From: Paraburkholderia fungorum | GTDB taxonomy: Bacteria > Pseudomonadota > Gammaproteobacteria > Burkholderiales > Burkholderiaceae | Length of the DNA stretch: 64,000 nt | Assembly (NCBI RefSeq): GCF_900099835.1 | Contig: NZ_FNKP01000003.1 | Span: forward strand, 62,001 to 126,000 | Direction: 5' to 3' | Shown here: in pieces, positions 44,412 to 56,863 of the stretch | Numbering within the stretch: position 1 is the first letter of the stretch | How the letters are laid out: every line of letters starts with the position of its first letter | Program-made: the position numbers and the translations under genes | Notes under the pieces: generated by a model | What the model was told of the DNA's origin: nothing | The model's database searches: none | The model's input: the letters and a program-made list of their open reading frames with translations, nothing else

Positions 44412-45014
44412 CTAGTGATGGACAGCGGCTGTCGCGGCATGACCATCGGATGAGGACTGCTCCGCGCGATGCCGCGCGACTGCGGCAACGAGCCAGTTCC
44501 ATGCAACGCGTTCGTGCTCGCCGGCGGTTTTGTCGATTGCGATCTGCAGATAGGCCATCTCGCGATCGACCTTGTCGGCCGGCAGCATGAAGAGCCGGCT
44601 GACGAGAATCGCGCCTTCGACCACGGCAGCCTGCGCGCGGTTGAAACCGCCGAACGGAGCGTGATTTTCGCGATGGACGCATTTCATGCGCAGCACCGGA
44701 CGTTCGGCGTCGTCCTGGAATTGATCGAGTTCGAGTTCGGCGTGCGCGAGCGATTGCGCGAGACGCACGCTTGTCACGTGGCTCGCGGCGACCGTGGGCC
44801 AGTCGGTCGCGCAGTGCGTCACGCAACCCGCGAACACGCGCACGTCGGTGGTGAAATTCAGGACCGCCGCACGCGACGCGACGATATTGTCGAGCGTCGT
44901 GGACGGACGGAACGGTGCGAGGATGATGAGATCATCCTCGAAACGCGCCCCCATGGGGGCGATATGAGGACGGCCATCGCACGCTGCCGTGGTGACGATC
45001 GTTTCGTGGATCAT
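44412..45014 (-). CDS. DUF447-family protein, probable H4MPT/methylofuran biosynthesis
   Basis: 200 residues: MIHETIVTTAACDGRPHIAPMG, then AVLNFTTDVRVFAGCVTH, a split-barrel flavin-binding-like fold of the DUF447 family. Such genes are conserved in methylotrophs and methanogens within C1 cofactor clusters, and mutants in the methylobacterial homologue lack H4MPT; the reaction is unknown. It lies 106 bases downstream of pqqA on the same strand and is followed directly by mfnB. Confidence 0.85.
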   Translation of the reverse strand: MIHETIVTTAACDGRPHIAPMGARFEDDLIILAPFRPSTTLDNIVASRAAVLNFTTDVRVFAGCVTHCATDWPTVAASHVTSVRLAQSLAHAELELDQFQDDAERPVLRMKCVHRENHAPFGGFNRAQAAVVEGAILVSRLFMLPADKVDREMAYLQIAIDKTAGEHERVAWNWLVAAVARHRAEQSSSDGHAATAAVHH

Positions 45015-45090
45015 GGATGGGAACGTGTGTCCTGACAGCGCCGACAGGCCGGCCGATTAACGTACTGAAAAGATCAACCAACCGCGAAAT

Positions 45091-45109
45091 GGGCCGCAAC
45101 GCGCGGCCC
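45091..45109 (-). terminator. Stem-loop directly downstream of pqqA
   Basis: A perfect 7-bp GC stem (GGGCCGC/GCGGCCC) with a 5-base loop starts 12 bases after the pqqA stop. The sequence beyond it on the transcribed strand is ATTTC, not a strong T-run, so it may attenuate or protect the 3' end and not fully terminate. This fits a short abundant pqqA transcript. Confidence 0.55.
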
Positions 45110-45120
45110 TTCTAGCGGGC

Positions 45121-45195
45121 TTAACGCGTAGCGACATACATCACGATTTCAAAACCGAGACGCACATCGACATAGCTCGGAGTGGTCCATTGCAT
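45121..45195 (-). CDS. pqqA: PQQ precursor peptide
   Basis: A 24-residue peptide beginning MQWTTP and ending FEIVMYVATR. The Glu and Tyr separated by three residues (E-I-V-M-Y) are the atoms that become PQQ. The start is the ATG at 45195, with GGAGGAAG upstream, and TAA ends it. The frame is also open for another 115 codons upstream by chance, which would hide the gene. It is about 14 kb from pqqE and 12 kb from pqqB, beside methylofuran genes and the cbb operon. Confidence 0.97.
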   Translation of the reverse strand: MQWTTPSYVDVRLGFEIVMYVATR

Positions 45196-47166
<1,971 letters not shown>

Positions 47167-47220
47167 GCGACCTGTTACGGATCGCAGACCGCCGATCGCT
47201 ATTACTCAACGAGGTTAGTC

Positions 47221-47649
47221 ATGCGCATTACACAAGGAACGTTCTCTTTCCTGCCCGACCTGACCGACGAGGAAATCGGCTTGCAGATCGATTACGCGCT
47301 GCGCCAGGGCTGGGCGTGTTCGGTCGAATTCACCGACGACCCGCATCCGCGCAATACGTATTGGGAAATGTGGGGCCTGCCGATGTTCGACCTGCACGAT
47401 GCGGCCGGCGTCCTGCAGGAAGTCCGGGCATGCCGCGCAGCGCGGCCGCAGCACTACATCAAGGTCAACGCATTCGACTCGGTGCGCACCTTCGAGACGA
47501 TGCGGCTGTCGTTTATCGTGAACCGGCCAGATGCGGAGCCGGGCTTCCGTCTCACGCGACAGGACGCGCAAGGGCGTGTACAGCGCTACAGCCTGTCGAG
47601 TTATGCGAGCGAGCGCCCGGCGGGCGAGCGCTACGAGCCGGTGCGCTGA
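47221..47649 (+). CDS. cbbS: Ribulose-bisphosphate carboxylase small subunit
   Basis: 142 residues, with the start [19 protein letters not shown] and a C-terminal extension ([21 protein letters not shown]) that forms the beta-hairpins of red-type enzymes in the central channel. The gene lies 54 bases after cbbL with GAGG before the ATG. It forms L8S8 with CbbL. Confidence 0.98.
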   Translation: MRITQGTFSFLPDLTDEEIGLQIDYALRQGWACSVEFTDDPHPRNTYWEMWGLPMFDLHDAAGVLQEVRACRAARPQHYIKVNAFDSVRTFETMRLSFIVNRPDAEPGFRLTRQDAQGRVQRYSLSSYASERPAGERYEPVR

Positions 47650-47683
47650 CGCGCAACGCGGCAGACCGCAGCGAGGAGGAATC

Positions 47684-48700
47684 ATGAGAGACGACGCTGT
47701 CGTAGCGGAGCCGATCGTACCGACGAGTGCAATGACGAATGCAGCGGTAAATGAAGCGACAAAGACCGCGGCCCCGATGCCGCAGGTCGACCTCGCGGCG
47801 CTTTATCGCGATTCCGGCATCGGCGACGTGCTGGCCGAACTCGATCGCGACCTGATCGGACTCGCGCCGGTCAAGACACGCATTCGCGAAGTGGCCGCCC
47901 ATCTGCTTGTCGAGCGCGCCCGCGATTCGCTGGGCCTCGCCGGCGGCGCGCCGACGCTGCACATGTGCTTCTCGGGCAACCCCGGCACCGGCAAAACGAC
48001 CGTCGCGCTGCGCATGGCCGAGGTGCTGCACCGGCTTGGCTATATCCGCCGCAATCATCTCGTGTCGGTGACGCGCGACGATCTGGTCGGACAATACATC
48101 GGTCATACGGCGCCGAAAACGCGCGACGTGTTGAAGCGTGCGATGGGCGGCGTGCTATTCATCGACGAAGCGTACTACCTGTATCGCCCGGAAAACGAGC
48201 GCGATTACGGGCAGGAAGCGATCGAAATCCTGCTGCAGACCATGGAGAACCAGCGCGACGATCTGGTGGTGATTCTGGCCGGCTACGCGTCGCGAATGGA
48301 CGTGTTCTTCGAGAGCAATCCCGGTTTTCGTTCGCGCATCGCGCATCACATCACCTTTCCCGACTACGCTGAAACGGAACTGCTCGACATCGCCGAGAAA
48401 ATGCTCGGCACGCTGCACTACCGCTTCGACGCGACTGCGCGGCATGCGTTTGCCGAGTACCTGGCGCGGCGTATCCGTCAGCCGAATTTCGCCAATGCGC
48501 GCTCGGTGCGCAACGCGCTCGATCGAGCGCGGCTGCGTCAGGCGAATCGTTTGTTCGTGGCTGCGTTGCGCGGTGCCGCACCGATCGATGCCGCCGCGCT
48601 CACGCTGATCGACGCCGCCGACGTGCGTGCGAGCCGCGTGTTCGACGAGCCACCGCCCGGCGGCCCGGCATCGTGCTTGCATGCGGCGCCCGCAATCTGA
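47684..48700 (+). CDS. cbbX: Red-type RuBisCO activase CbbX
   Basis: 338 residues, an AAA+ protein with Walker [10 protein letters not shown], Walker [13 protein letters not shown], and pore and sensor regions ([24 protein letters not shown]). CbbX pulls on the C-terminus of red-type CbbL to release inhibitory sugar phosphates. The ATG at 47684 follows GAGGAGGA. The frame extends upstream into cbbS, but that part is not real. Both ends are a little longer than in Rhodobacter. Confidence 0.96.
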   Translation: MRDDAVVAEPIVPTSAMTNAAVNEATKTAAPMPQVDLAALYRDSGIGDVLAELDRDLIGLAPVKTRIREVAAHLLVERARDSLGLAGGAPTLHMCFSGNPGTGKTTVALRMAEVLHRLGYIRRNHLVSVTRDDLVGQYIGHTAPKTRDVLKRAMGGVLFIDEAYYLYRPENERDYGQEAIEILLQTMENQRDDLVVILAGYASRMDVFFESNPGFRSRIAHHITFPDYAETELLDIAEKMLGTLHYRFDATARHAFAEYLARRIRQPNFANARSVRNALDRARLRQANRLFVAALRGAAPIDAAALTLIDAADVRASRVFDEPPPGGPASCLHAAPAI

Positions 48701-48726
48701 ATCAATTCACCTTGAGGAGACACGCC

Positions 48727-49839
48727 ATGCAGGACGGACGCACGACACTCTCGAAGTTCCTGATCGACACACTCGACCGTCAGCCGTCGCCCGAGGGTTG
48801 CGCGGAAACAGCAGGGCTATCCGCGTTACTGATCGACGTAGCGGCCGCAATCAAGTCGATTTCCGCGATGCTGACTAAGGGCTCCCTGGGCGGCCATTAC
48901 GGGTCGGCACAAACCGTCAATACGCATGGCGAGGAGCAGAAGAAGCTCGACGTCGCGACCAACGAAATCTTCGTGCAGCAATGCGAGTGGGACGGCCTGC
49001 TCGCGGCGATGGTGTCCGAGGAAATGGCGGACGTGTACGCGATTCCGCCGGGCTATCCGCGCGGCGACTATCTGCTCGCGTTCGACCCGCTCGACGGTTC
49101 GTCGAATATCGACATCAATGGCGTGGTGGGTTCGATTTTCTCGGTGATGCGCGTAAGCGGCGCCGCCCGCGATACGACGGCTGAGGTACGGGAAGCGAAT
49201 TTTCTGCGGCCGGGCAGTGAGCAGGTCGCGGCCGGCTACGCGGTGTATGGACCGTCGACGATGCTCGTGCTGTCGGTCGGCAACGGCACGCATGGCTTCA
49301 CGCTGGAGCGCGACATCGGCAACTTCGTGCTCACGCATTCGAACATCTGCATTCCCGAGGACACGGTCGAGTTCGCGATCAATGCGTCGAACGAACGCTT
49401 CTGGGAGCCGCCCGTGCGCCGTTACGTTCAGGAATGCAAGGACGGCCGTAGCGGTTGTCGCGCGCGCGACTTCAATATGCGCTGGATCGCGTCGATGGTC
49501 GCCGAAGTGCATCGCATCCTGATGCGCGGCGGCGTGTTCATGTATCCGCGCGATTCGAAAACTCCGGCGATGGAAGGGCGCCTGCGCCTTCTGTACGAAG
49601 CGAACCCGATGAGCTTTCTGGTCGAACAGGCGGGCGGCCTGTCGATCACCGGGCGCGAGCGCATTCTCGATGTACGTCCGCATGCGTTGCATGGGCGGGT
49701 GCCGGTGATTCTCGGCTCGAAGAACGAAGTCGAGCGCATCGCGCGCTATCACGGCGAATACGATCGTGGCGAGGACAAGCCGTTCTCGTCGCCGCTGTTC
49801 AGCCCGCGCTCGCTGTTCCTGCCGGATTTCGCCGCGTAA
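48727..49839 (+). CDS. cbbF: Fructose-1,6-bisphosphatase, class I
   Basis: 370 residues, the class I FBPase pattern: [20 protein letters not shown], the metal and phosphate loop [22 protein letters not shown], and [11 protein letters not shown] for sugar binding. It removes the C1 phosphate of fructose 1,6-bisphosphate (and perhaps of sedoheptulose 1,7-bisphosphate) in RuBP regeneration. The start at 48727 follows TTGAGGAGA. In operon after cbbX. Confidence 0.96.
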   Translation: MQDGRTTLSKFLIDTLDRQPSPEGCAETAGLSALLIDVAAAIKSISAMLTKGSLGGHYGSAQTVNTHGEEQKKLDVATNEIFVQQCEWDGLLAAMVSEEMADVYAIPPGYPRGDYLLAFDPLDGSSNIDINGVVGSIFSVMRVSGAARDTTAEVREANFLRPGSEQVAAGYAVYGPSTMLVLSVGNGTHGFTLERDIGNFVLTHSNICIPEDTVEFAINASNERFWEPPVRRYVQECKDGRSGCRARDFNMRWIASMVAEVHRILMRGGVFMYPRDSKTPAMEGRLRLLYEANPMSFLVEQAGGLSITGRERILDVRPHALHGRVPVILGSKNEVERIARYHGEYDRGEDKPFSSPLFSPRSLFLPDFAA

Positions 49840-49888
49840 GGGTGAACCAATACGCAGATAACGACGGACACGACCCGGGAGACAGCGC

Positions 49889-50761
49889 ATGTCAGTCAAA
49901 CATCCGATCATCGCGGTGACGGGCTCTAGCGGCGCGGGCACCACCACCGTGATGAAAAGCTTCACGCATATTTTCAGGCGCGAGCACATCAACGCGCAGA
50001 TCGTCGAAGGCGATGCGTTTCATCGCTACGACCGCAACGGCATGCGCGCGGCGATGAAGGAGCACGAACGCGAAGGCGCGCCGAATTTCAGCCACTTCGG
50101 ACCGGAGGCGAATCTGCTCGATGAACTCGAAACGCTGTTCACGCGTTACGCCGAAAGCGGCACCGGTCAATTGCGGCACTACGTACACGACGCCGCCGAG
50201 TCGCAGCACTACAAGCAGGACGGCGGCACCTTCACACCGTGGGAAGAGGTCGCGCCCGGCACCGACCTGATGTTCTACGAAGGACTGCATGGCGCGGCCG
50301 TGACCGACAAGGTGGACATTGCGCAGCATGCGGATCTGCTGATCGGCGTGGTGCCGATCATCAATCTCGAATGGATTCAGAAGCTGCACCGCGATCAGAA
50401 CATGCGCGGCTATTCGCACGAAGCGGTGGTCGACACGATTCTGCGGCGCATGCCCGACTACGTGAACTACATCTGCCCGCAGTTCTCGCGCACGCACGTG
50501 AATTTCCAGCGGGTGCCGACCGTAGACACGTCCAATCCGTTCACCGCCCGCGAGATTCCGCAGCCCGACGAGAGTTTCGTCGTGATCCGTTTCGCACGGC
50601 CGAAGGGTATCGACTTCCAGTATCTGCTGACGATGCTGCACGACTCGTTCATGTCGCGCCCGAATGTGATCGTCGTGCCGGGCGGCAAGATGGGGCTCGC
50701 GATGCAGCTGATTTTCACGCCGATGATTCTTCAACTGATCGACCGGCGTTCGCGCGCGTAA
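49889..50761 (+). CDS. cbbP: Phosphoribulokinase
   Basis: 290 residues, the bacterial octameric type. The N-terminal P-loop is [10 protein letters not shown], followed by [13 protein letters not shown] and [10 protein letters not shown]; the C-terminal [16 protein letters not shown] is diagnostic. It makes RuBP from ribulose 5-phosphate with ATP. It lies 49 bases after cbbF. Confidence 0.97.
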   Translation: MSVKHPIIAVTGSSGAGTTTVMKSFTHIFRREHINAQIVEGDAFHRYDRNGMRAAMKEHEREGAPNFSHFGPEANLLDELETLFTRYAESGTGQLRHYVHDAAESQHYKQDGGTFTPWEEVAPGTDLMFYEGLHGAAVTDKVDIAQHADLLIGVVPIINLEWIQKLHRDQNMRGYSHEAVVDTILRRMPDYVNYICPQFSRTHVNFQRVPTVDTSNPFTAREIPQPDESFVVIRFARPKGIDFQYLLTMLHDSFMSRPNVIVVPGGKMGLAMQLIFTPMILQLIDRRSRA

Positions 50762-50963
50762 TTCGCGGATAGCGCGGCAAATGTCTTGTCAACGCGCGCC
50801 GTGTTCGACGCACACGCCGCGCCTCCAGACATGTCGATCGGCACACGCTTGCGTTAGTGGACGCCGCGTGGGCGGTCCTGCAACGCCGCTATCAACGCTA
50901 CGGCCGCGACCGGATCGACGGGCGCTGCACGCCGAAACAGATTTTCATTTCGAGGAGTCAGTC

Positions 50964-52001
50964 ATGGCCTTCATCACCCTGCGGCAGTTGCTGGACCACG
51001 CAGCCGAACACGACTACGGCGTGCCGGCGTTCAACGTCAACAACATGGAGCAGATTCACGCGATCATGCAGGCCGCCGAAGCGACCGGCAGCCCCGTGAT
51101 CCTTCAGGCGTCGGCGGGCGCGCGCAAGTATGCGGGTGAGCCGTATCTGCGTCATCTGGTGCTGGCTGCGCTCGAAGCGCATCCCGACATTCCGCTCGTG
51201 CTGCATCAGGATCACGGCGCGAGTCCCGCCGTCTGTCAGCAGGCGATTCGGTCGGGTTTCACGTCCGTGATGATGGACGGGTCATTGCTGCCGGATCAGA
51301 AAACGCCTGCCGCCTACGACTACAACGTCGACGTGAGCCGCCGCGTGGTCGAGGCCGCGCATGCGGTGGGCGTGTCGGTCGAGGGCGAACTCGGTTGTCT
51401 GGGCTCGCTCGAAACGGGCACGGCCGGCGACGAGGACGGTGTCGGCGCGCAGGGCAAGCTCGCGCGCGACGATCTGCTCACGGACCCTGACGAAGCGCTG
51501 CGCTTCGTCGATGCGACCGGCGTCGATGCACTCGCCATCGCGATCGGCACATCGCACGGCGCGTATAAGTTCAGCCGTGAGCCGACCGGCGACATTCTGG
51601 CAATCGACCGCATCGTCGATATCCATCGACGGGTGCCGAATGCGCATCTTGTGATGCACGGTTCGTCGTCGGTGCCGCAGGAATGGCTCGCGGTGATCCG
51701 CGAATACGGCGGCGAGATTCCGACCACCTACGGCGTGCCGGTCGATGAAATCCGCCGAGGTATTGCACACGGCGTGCGCAAGGTCAATATCGACACGGAC
51801 ATCCGGCTCGCGATGAGCGGCGCGATGCGCAAGTCGCTGGCGAACGCGCGCTCCGAGTTCGATCCGCGCGCTGCGTTGAAAGCCGCGACGGCCGCCGCGA
51901 GCACGATCTGCGTCGAGCGTTTCGAGGCGTTCGGCTGCGCGGGCCAGGCGGCCCGCATCAAGCCGCTGCCGCTCGACGCGATGGCGCACCGCTACCACTG
52001 A
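50964..52001 (+). CDS. cbbA: Fructose-bisphosphate aldolase, class II
   Basis: 345 residues of class II, calvin-cycle subtype: [20 protein letters not shown] (zinc His), [20 protein letters not shown] and VMHGSSSVP. It condenses triose phosphates to fructose or sedoheptulose bisphosphate. The ATG at 50964 has CGAGGA upstream. The 202-base gap from cbbP is the largest in the operon, contains no gene, and is where transketolase and triose-phosphate genes (cbbTZGK) sit in Cupriavidus; they are not here. Confidence 0.96.
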   Translation: MAFITLRQLLDHAAEHDYGVPAFNVNNMEQIHAIMQAAEATGSPVILQASAGARKYAGEPYLRHLVLAALEAHPDIPLVLHQDHGASPAVCQQAIRSGFTSVMMDGSLLPDQKTPAAYDYNVDVSRRVVEAAHAVGVSVEGELGCLGSLETGTAGDEDGVGAQGKLARDDLLTDPDEALRFVDATGVDALAIAIGTSHGAYKFSREPTGDILAIDRIVDIHRRVPNAHLVMHGSSSVPQEWLAVIREYGGEIPTTYGVPVDEIRRGIAHGVRKVNIDTDIRLAMSGAMRKSLANARSEFDPRAALKAATAAASTICVERFEAFGCAGQAARIKPLPLDAMAHRYH

Positions 52002-52022
52002 GCCGCCACGAAGGAGAACGTG

Positions 52023-52727
52023 ATGCGCGAATTTCTGATTGCGCCGTCGCTGCTGTCGGCGGATTTCGCCCGTCTCGCCGACGAAGTCCGCGACGTGAGC
52101 GCGGCCGGCGCCGACTGGCTGCACTTCGACGTGATGGATCACCACTACGTGCCTAACCTCACGGTCGGCCCGCTGGTGTGCTCGGCGATCCGGCCGTATT
52201 CGACGATGCCGTTCGACGTGCATCTGATGACGATGCCGGTCGATCCGCTGGTCGCAGCATTCGCCGAGGCCGGGGCGAATTCGGTCAGCTTTCATCCTGA
52301 GGCGTCGCTGCATGTGCATCGTACGATCGAGTTGATCCGCTCGCACGGTTTGCGCGCCGGGCTCGCACTGAATCCTTCGACGCCGCTCGCGGTGCTCGAT
52401 CACGTCATCGAGATGCTCGACCTGGTCGTGCTGATGTCGGTCAATCCGGGCTTCGGCGGTCAGGCCTTCATCGGTCAAACGCTGGACAAGCTGCGACTGT
52501 TGCGCGGGCGGGTCGATACGACGATGCAGCGCACCGGCCGGACGCTGCTGATCGAAGTCGATGGAGGCGTGAATGCGGCGAATATCGCGCGGATCGCCGA
52601 AGCGGGCGCCGATGTATTCGTCGCGGGTTCGGCGGTGTTCGGCGCGGCCGATCGCAAGCAGGCGGTCGCGAGGCTGCGCGCGGAACTGGACACCGTCGTC
52701 GAAATCGAAGGCGCGGCGCTCGGCTGA
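52023..52727 (+). CDS. cbbE: Ribulose-phosphate 3-epimerase
   Basis: 234 residues of the Rpe TIM barrel: APSLLSADFARL, LHFDVMDHHYVPNLT with metal His and Asp, VHLMT, SVNPGFGGQ and IEVDGGVN. It interconverts xylulose and ribulose 5-phosphates. ATG at 52023 after AAGGAGAA; a GTG one codon earlier is possible. Last gene of the operon, 32 bases from the convergent DUF6513 stop. Confidence 0.96.
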   Translation: MREFLIAPSLLSADFARLADEVRDVSAAGADWLHFDVMDHHYVPNLTVGPLVCSAIRPYSTMPFDVHLMTMPVDPLVAAFAEAGANSVSFHPEASLHVHRTIELIRSHGLRAGLALNPSTPLAVLDHVIEMLDLVVLMSVNPGFGGQAFIGQTLDKLRLLRGRVDTTMQRTGRTLLIEVDGGVNAANIARIAEAGADVFVAGSAVFGAADRKQAVARLRAELDTVVEIEGAALG

Positions 52728-52759
52728 CGACGCGCCGCGTGCGAGCCCGTCGACCCGCG

Positions 52760-54142
52760 TCAGCGCTTTTTCAGCGTCTCGCCGGGCGCGCACCAGGCAG
52801 ACAGGTTTTCTTCGGGCCGATCGAGTGCGCAGCCCCAATCGAGCGGCTGATCCTGATCGAAGCGCTTGCCGAGCCGCCACGCGATTTCCGCGCGCGCAAG
52901 TTGCACGCCCATATAAAAAGCGTGCGCGCCGTCGGCGTCGAGATTGAGTTGCGGAAAGAGCGCGAACGGATCGTCCGCGCGCCGGTGACCGTCGCGGTTG
53001 TAGACGTGGATGCCGTCCGTGCTGATCTGCACGCGGAAATTCGGATCGCGCACGCCGCGCGCAAATTCGTCGATTTCATCGGGACTGTACGGAAACGGGC
53101 GCTTCGCGTGGACCGTTGCGAGATCGTCGCTGATGCCTTTGGGTAGCATCTGGGCTTCGCGCGCAGCATGCATCACGCGACGCGCGACGTCGGCCTCGCG
53201 CAGCGCGCGCCGTGCATGCAGGCTCATCGACGTGGTCAGCACCGCTGCAATCCGCAACTCGGCGGCCATGCCCAGCAGCACCGCGTTGATACCGCTGGTG
53301 TCGGCCTCGGTCAACTCGGTGACGTTGCCGATTCCCATCATGATCGCCAGATCGGGATAGCGCTCGCGCAAACGCACATAGCGCGCGATCGACGCTGCCA
53401 GCCCGAATGGGATCGGATCGAGAATCGGATCGGCGAGAAACGTGCGGCCGCGCGCAGCGAGCTGTTCGATCGCGGTGTCGAGCGAAGCGGGGTCGGCCGG
53501 CTCGCGTGCGACGACGATCGGCGTGGACGGCACTTCGTCCGCGATCCATAGCGTGTCGAGGCTCAGGCTCATCAGATAGTCGGCGCCCGCGCGGCCGCCC
53601 CGCACAAGTTCGTCGCTGCGCATCGAATCGACGCTCACCCGATAACCTTCGGCCTTCAGCCGCCGCACCGCGTCTTCGAGATGCGGAAACGGCGTTTCCG
53701 GCAGACAGCCGAGGTCGATTACATCGGCGCCCTGCGCGGCGTAATCGCGCGCCCGTTGCGCGATGCCGTCGAGATCGAGCCTTGGCGCATCGACAATCTC
53801 AGCGAAAATCTCCGTCTCGTAGCGGCTCAGATCGAACGGCTTCGCCTTGCGTCCGAAATATTGCGGTAGATCCTTCACCTCATCGGGACCGCGTTCGAAC
53901 GGCACGCCGTAGTGCGCGGAAAGCTGTTCGAGTTCGCCGCGGCAACGGCCCGGCACGATCACGCGTTGCGCGTTCAACGGCGCCGGCACGCGGCGCAGGA
54001 TCATCTCGGCTGTCATCAACGCGGCTACCTGCAGGCCGATTTCGCGAACTTCCCAGCTGAATGGCGTCGGCGCCATGCCGTCGAGCACGCGCAGGAGGCT
54101 CGGTTCGGCGAGCCGCCCGGTCAGGAAGAGGATGTGGTCCAT
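52760..54142 (-). CDS. DUF6513 / dihydropteroate synthase-related protein of the H4MPT cluster
   Basis: 460 residues from the ATG at 54142. The N-terminal part (HILFLTGRLAEPSLLRVLD, GRCRGELEQL) is the DUF6513 domain; the middle is a pterin-binding TIM barrel like dihydropteroate synthase (GADVIDLGCLPETPFPHLEDAV, YRVSVDSMRSDEL, MMGIGNVTELTEADTSGINAVL). It is thought to act in the pterin-to-H4MPT branch; the exact reaction is not known. It overlaps the flavoprotein gene by 22 bases. Confidence 0.85.
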   Translation of the reverse strand: MDHILFLTGRLAEPSLLRVLDGMAPTPFSWEVREIGLQVAALMTAEMILRRVPAPLNAQRVIVPGRCRGELEQLSAHYGVPFERGPDEVKDLPQYFGRKAKPFDLSRYETEIFAEIVDAPRLDLDGIAQRARDYAAQGADVIDLGCLPETPFPHLEDAVRRLKAEGYRVSVDSMRSDELVRGGRAGADYLMSLSLDTLWIADEVPSTPIVVAREPADPASLDTAIEQLAARGRTFLADPILDPIPFGLAASIARYVRLRERYPDLAIMMGIGNVTELTEADTSGINAVLLGMAAELRIAAVLTTSMSLHARRALREADVARRVMHAAREAQMLPKGISDDLATVHAKRPFPYSPDEIDEFARGVRDPNFRVQISTDGIHVYNRDGHRRADDPFALFPQLNLDADGAHAFYMGVQLARAEIAWRLGKRFDQDQPLDWGCALDRPEENLSAWCAPGETLKKR

Positions 54143-54765
54143 GCAAGATCGAGTGCCGACAGACGTTGATCGAGCGCCGCCCTGAGTTCGTCGAGCGAGC
54201 GCACGAGCGTCGTATATTCGAAGCGCGACAGGCGTTCTACGTTGTCGAGTTCGATCGACCGTGGACGCAGTTCGACCCATTCTTTGGGGCTCGCCGTGAT
54301 CACGGTCGGCTCGGTGTCGCATGCAAAGACGATGCCCGGAATGCACTGCTTGCCGGCTTGCGCGTACATGTTGGTCGGCAGCGTGTCGGAGATGCCGAAT
54401 GCGCATTTGGCGACCGTATTGCTGGTCGCGGGCGCGATCACGACGGTGTGATAGATGCCGTTATAGAGCATGCCGACCGGCACGCCGCTCGCGCTGTTAT
54501 CGCGCAGTACGCGGAATTTATCGCGCAGACGCTCGATCGGCCAACCGTACAGCGGCAACACCTCTTCGGCAGCCGCCGACAGAAACAGGTCGACGCGCGG
54601 CAATTGCAGCGCGAGCGCAATCGATTCTTCGAGCTGATGACCGGAACCGGTCACACACCACGCAAAGCGCGCGTCTTCCCTGAAATCAGAGAGATCGCGC
54701 GTGGGCATGGGTGCGTTCTCGCAAGCCGGTTCATCACTGGACTTGTTGCTGGACGGGGCGCTCAT
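54121..54765 (-). CDS. Flavoprotein, possible dihydromethanopterin reductase-type
   Basis: 214 residues with a flavodoxin-like flavoprotein domain: FAWCVTGSGHQLEESIALALQL, VDLFLSAAAEEVLPLYGW, VIAPATSNTVAKCAFGISDTLPTNMYAQAG (the APATSNTVAK loop is typical of HFCD/flavoprotein enzymes). Archaeal-type flavoproteins in methylotrophs of this sort are needed for H4MPT and may reduce dihydromethanopterin. The start may be 54765 (ATGA overlap with the regulator stop) or the ATG at 54708, since the first 19 residues look disordered. Confidence 0.8.
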   Translation of the reverse strand: MSAPSSNKSSDEPACENAPMPTRDLSDFREDARFAWCVTGSGHQLEESIALALQLPRVDLFLSAAAEEVLPLYGWPIERLRDKFRVLRDNSASGVPVGMLYNGIYHTVVIAPATSNTVAKCAFGISDTLPTNMYAQAGKQCIPGIVFACDTEPTVITASPKEWVELRPRSIELDNVERLSRFEYTTLVRSLDELRAALDQRLSALDLAWTTSSS

Positions 54766-56780
54766 GCGTCGAGATCGAGCGGCATTCCGTCGGACGGCGA
54801 GCCTTCGTGCGATAGCCGGATATGCAGCCGGCGCATTTTCCTGTACAGCGTATTGCGGCTAATGCCGAGCGCCTTCGCGACATTGCTGACATTCCAGCGA
54901 TGCTCGTCGAGCAGCGACAGCACCGTTTCGCGCTCGTTCAGCTGGATCGCATTGAGCGCCGAAATGTCGGCGTCGTCGGCGAGATGCGCGTCCATGTCGG
55001 CGGTGGCGAGGCCGAGCGCGGTCGGCATGTCGAGCGCCGACGCGCGCTGTGTGATTTCGGGCGGCAGGTCTTCGCAGCGGATCGGCTGACCGTCCGACAA
55101 CGCGATCGCCATTTGCAGAACGTGCCGTAGCTGCCGGATGTTGCCCGGCCACGCGTACGTCAGCAACGCATGTTCCGCCTGCGGTGTCAGTTCGGGCGGA
55201 TCGTCGGTTTCGTTCGCGAGCAGATGATGGATGAGCGGCAGCTTGTCGAGCCGGTCGCGTAGTGCAGGAAGGTTCAGTTCGACCCCTTTGAGCCGGTAAT
55301 ACAGATCCTCGCGGAATTGCCCGCTCTGCACCAGTTCGAGCAGATTTCGATGGCTCGCGCTGATCAGCTGGAAGTCGACCTTGACGGTCGTTTCGGCGCC
55401 GAGCGGCGTGACCTCCTGTTCTTCGATCACGCGCAACAGACGCGCCTGCAAAACCAGCGGCATGTCGCCGATTTCGTCGAGAAACAGTGTGCCGCCGTTG
55501 GCCTGCACGATCTTGCCGCGCCGGCCTTCGCGTTGCGCGCCGGTAAAAGCACCGGCGCGATAGCCGAACAGTTCGCTCTCGATCAGATTCTCAGGCAGTG
55601 ACGCGCAGTTGACCGGCACGAAAGGTCCGCCCCGATGCGGGCTGATGCTGTGCAGCGCCTGCGCGAATACTTCCTTGCCGGTGCCGGTCTGGCCCCGGAG
55701 CACGACTGGAATCTTGCGCTGGATCACGCGTGCGCCGAGCTGGATTTGCGAGGCCATACGCGGATCGCCGAATTCGAGGTGCGCGATCTCGTCGAGCTTC
55801 GGCGCGGGTGGACGTTTTTCGGGCGCGCTGCTGCGCATCACGCGGCCGCTGCTGTTCTGCGGCGTCTGCGCGACCAGAAAGAAGCGGTTCGTCGCGTTGG
55901 CGCTATACACCGTGACCGGATGGAACGAGCCGCGAATGCTGCGCGCGATCATGTCCTCGAGCGTCGCGTTGAATGCTTCGTCGATGCGGCGACCGCGCAA
56001 TTCGCTGAGCGAGCGGAAACCCAACTGAAACAGCGCGCTGCGATTGGCGGCAAGCACCGTGCTGTCGTCGGCGACCGCGAGCTTGCCACCGTGCAGCGTG
56101 CCGACGAATTCCGGGCGGCTGTGGAAGTGGATCATGTTTGCGTTGCGATAACGCGCATCCAGCAGCCGGTTCTCGATCATCTGCCGCGACATGCCGACGA
56201 GTACCAGCGAATGCTGTTGCAGCAGCTTCGAGCGGCTGGTGACGTCGAGCACGCCGGCTATTTCGCCACTGTCGTCGAAGATCGGCGCGGCGGAGCAGGT
56301 AAGCGACGTATAGCGCGGATAGAAGTGCTCGTGCTGACAGACGGCAATGCAGTCGCGCTCGGCGAGGCATGTGCCCATGCCGTTAGTGCCGGCTTCGCGT
56401 TCGCTCCAGACTGCGCCTACTCGAAAGCCGTCGTCGGCGACGGCCTCGGCAAATGGCACCGACGACACCTGATGCACGATCGCGCCGCCTGCATCGACCA
56501 GCACGACCGCGAGTTCGGGATCGGCCAGTTGCTGGTAGAGCGTCGTCATCTCCAGCTTCGAACAGGCGATCAGGTCGCCAAGCGCTTCGCGTCGCGCGTT
56601 TAGTTCGTACTGCGTGAGGACAGGAGGAACGACGAAGCGGGATGGATCGAGCTGAAATTCGTTAATACAGCGCGTCCAGGATTGGGCGACGGGTGCGCTC
56701 GTCGGGCGCGTGGTCAATTGATGATTGACCACGTTGAACACCTCTCGGACATGCGTATTGCTGTCAGCGATCAACGACAT
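54762..56780 (-). CDS. Sigma-54-dependent activator, GAF-AAA+-Fis type (AcoR-like)
   Basis: 672 residues. A GAF-like sensor (about 85-215, with EAGTNGMGTCLAER and LTCSAAPIFD, as in AcoR), a PAS-like middle, an AAA+ domain (335-560; GQTGTGKE, GAFTGAQREG for sigma-54 contact, GGTLFLDEIGD), and a C-terminal Fis helix-turn-helix (NVSNVAKALGISRNTLYRKMRRL). There is no receiver domain, so it probably binds a small molecule, for instance a C1 compound or an aldehyde. Divergent from the folB-like gene and first of a leftward unit with the flavoprotein and DUF6513 genes. Confidence 0.94.
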   Translation of the reverse strand: MSLIADSNTHVREVFNVVNHQLTTRPTSAPVAQSWTRCINEFQLDPSRFVVPPVLTQYELNARREALGDLIACSKLEMTTLYQQLADPELAVVLVDAGGAIVHQVSSVPFAEAVADDGFRVGAVWSEREAGTNGMGTCLAERDCIAVCQHEHFYPRYTSLTCSAAPIFDDSGEIAGVLDVTSRSKLLQQHSLVLVGMSRQMIENRLLDARYRNANMIHFHSRPEFVGTLHGGKLAVADDSTVLAANRSALFQLGFRSLSELRGRRIDEAFNATLEDMIARSIRGSFHPVTVYSANATNRFFLVAQTPQNSSGRVMRSSAPEKRPPAPKLDEIAHLEFGDPRMASQIQLGARVIQRKIPVVLRGQTGTGKEVFAQALHSISPHRGGPFVPVNCASLPENLIESELFGYRAGAFTGAQREGRRGKIVQANGGTLFLDEIGDMPLVLQARLLRVIEEQEVTPLGAETTVKVDFQLISASHRNLLELVQSGQFREDLYYRLKGVELNLPALRDRLDKLPLIHHLLANETDDPPELTPQAEHALLTYAWPGNIRQLRHVLQMAIALSDGQPIRCEDLPPEITQRASALDMPTALGLATADMDAHLADDADISALNAIQLNERETVLSLLDEHRWNVSNVAKALGISRNTLYRKMRRLHIRLSHEGSPSDGMPLDLDA

Positions 56781-56863
56781 GGGGTTTGTCTCCGTTGCCG
56801 CATTTCGGGCTTCTTACAGGAAGCCACGCATGCTGCTTTATCAATCCTGTATTCCCCAGGCGC

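Noticed and set aside
50838..50852. TCGGCACACGCTTGC between cbbP and cbbA as a sigma-54 promoter
   Set aside because: GG to GC distance is 11 and not 12, a spacing sigma-54 holoenzyme does not tolerate well.
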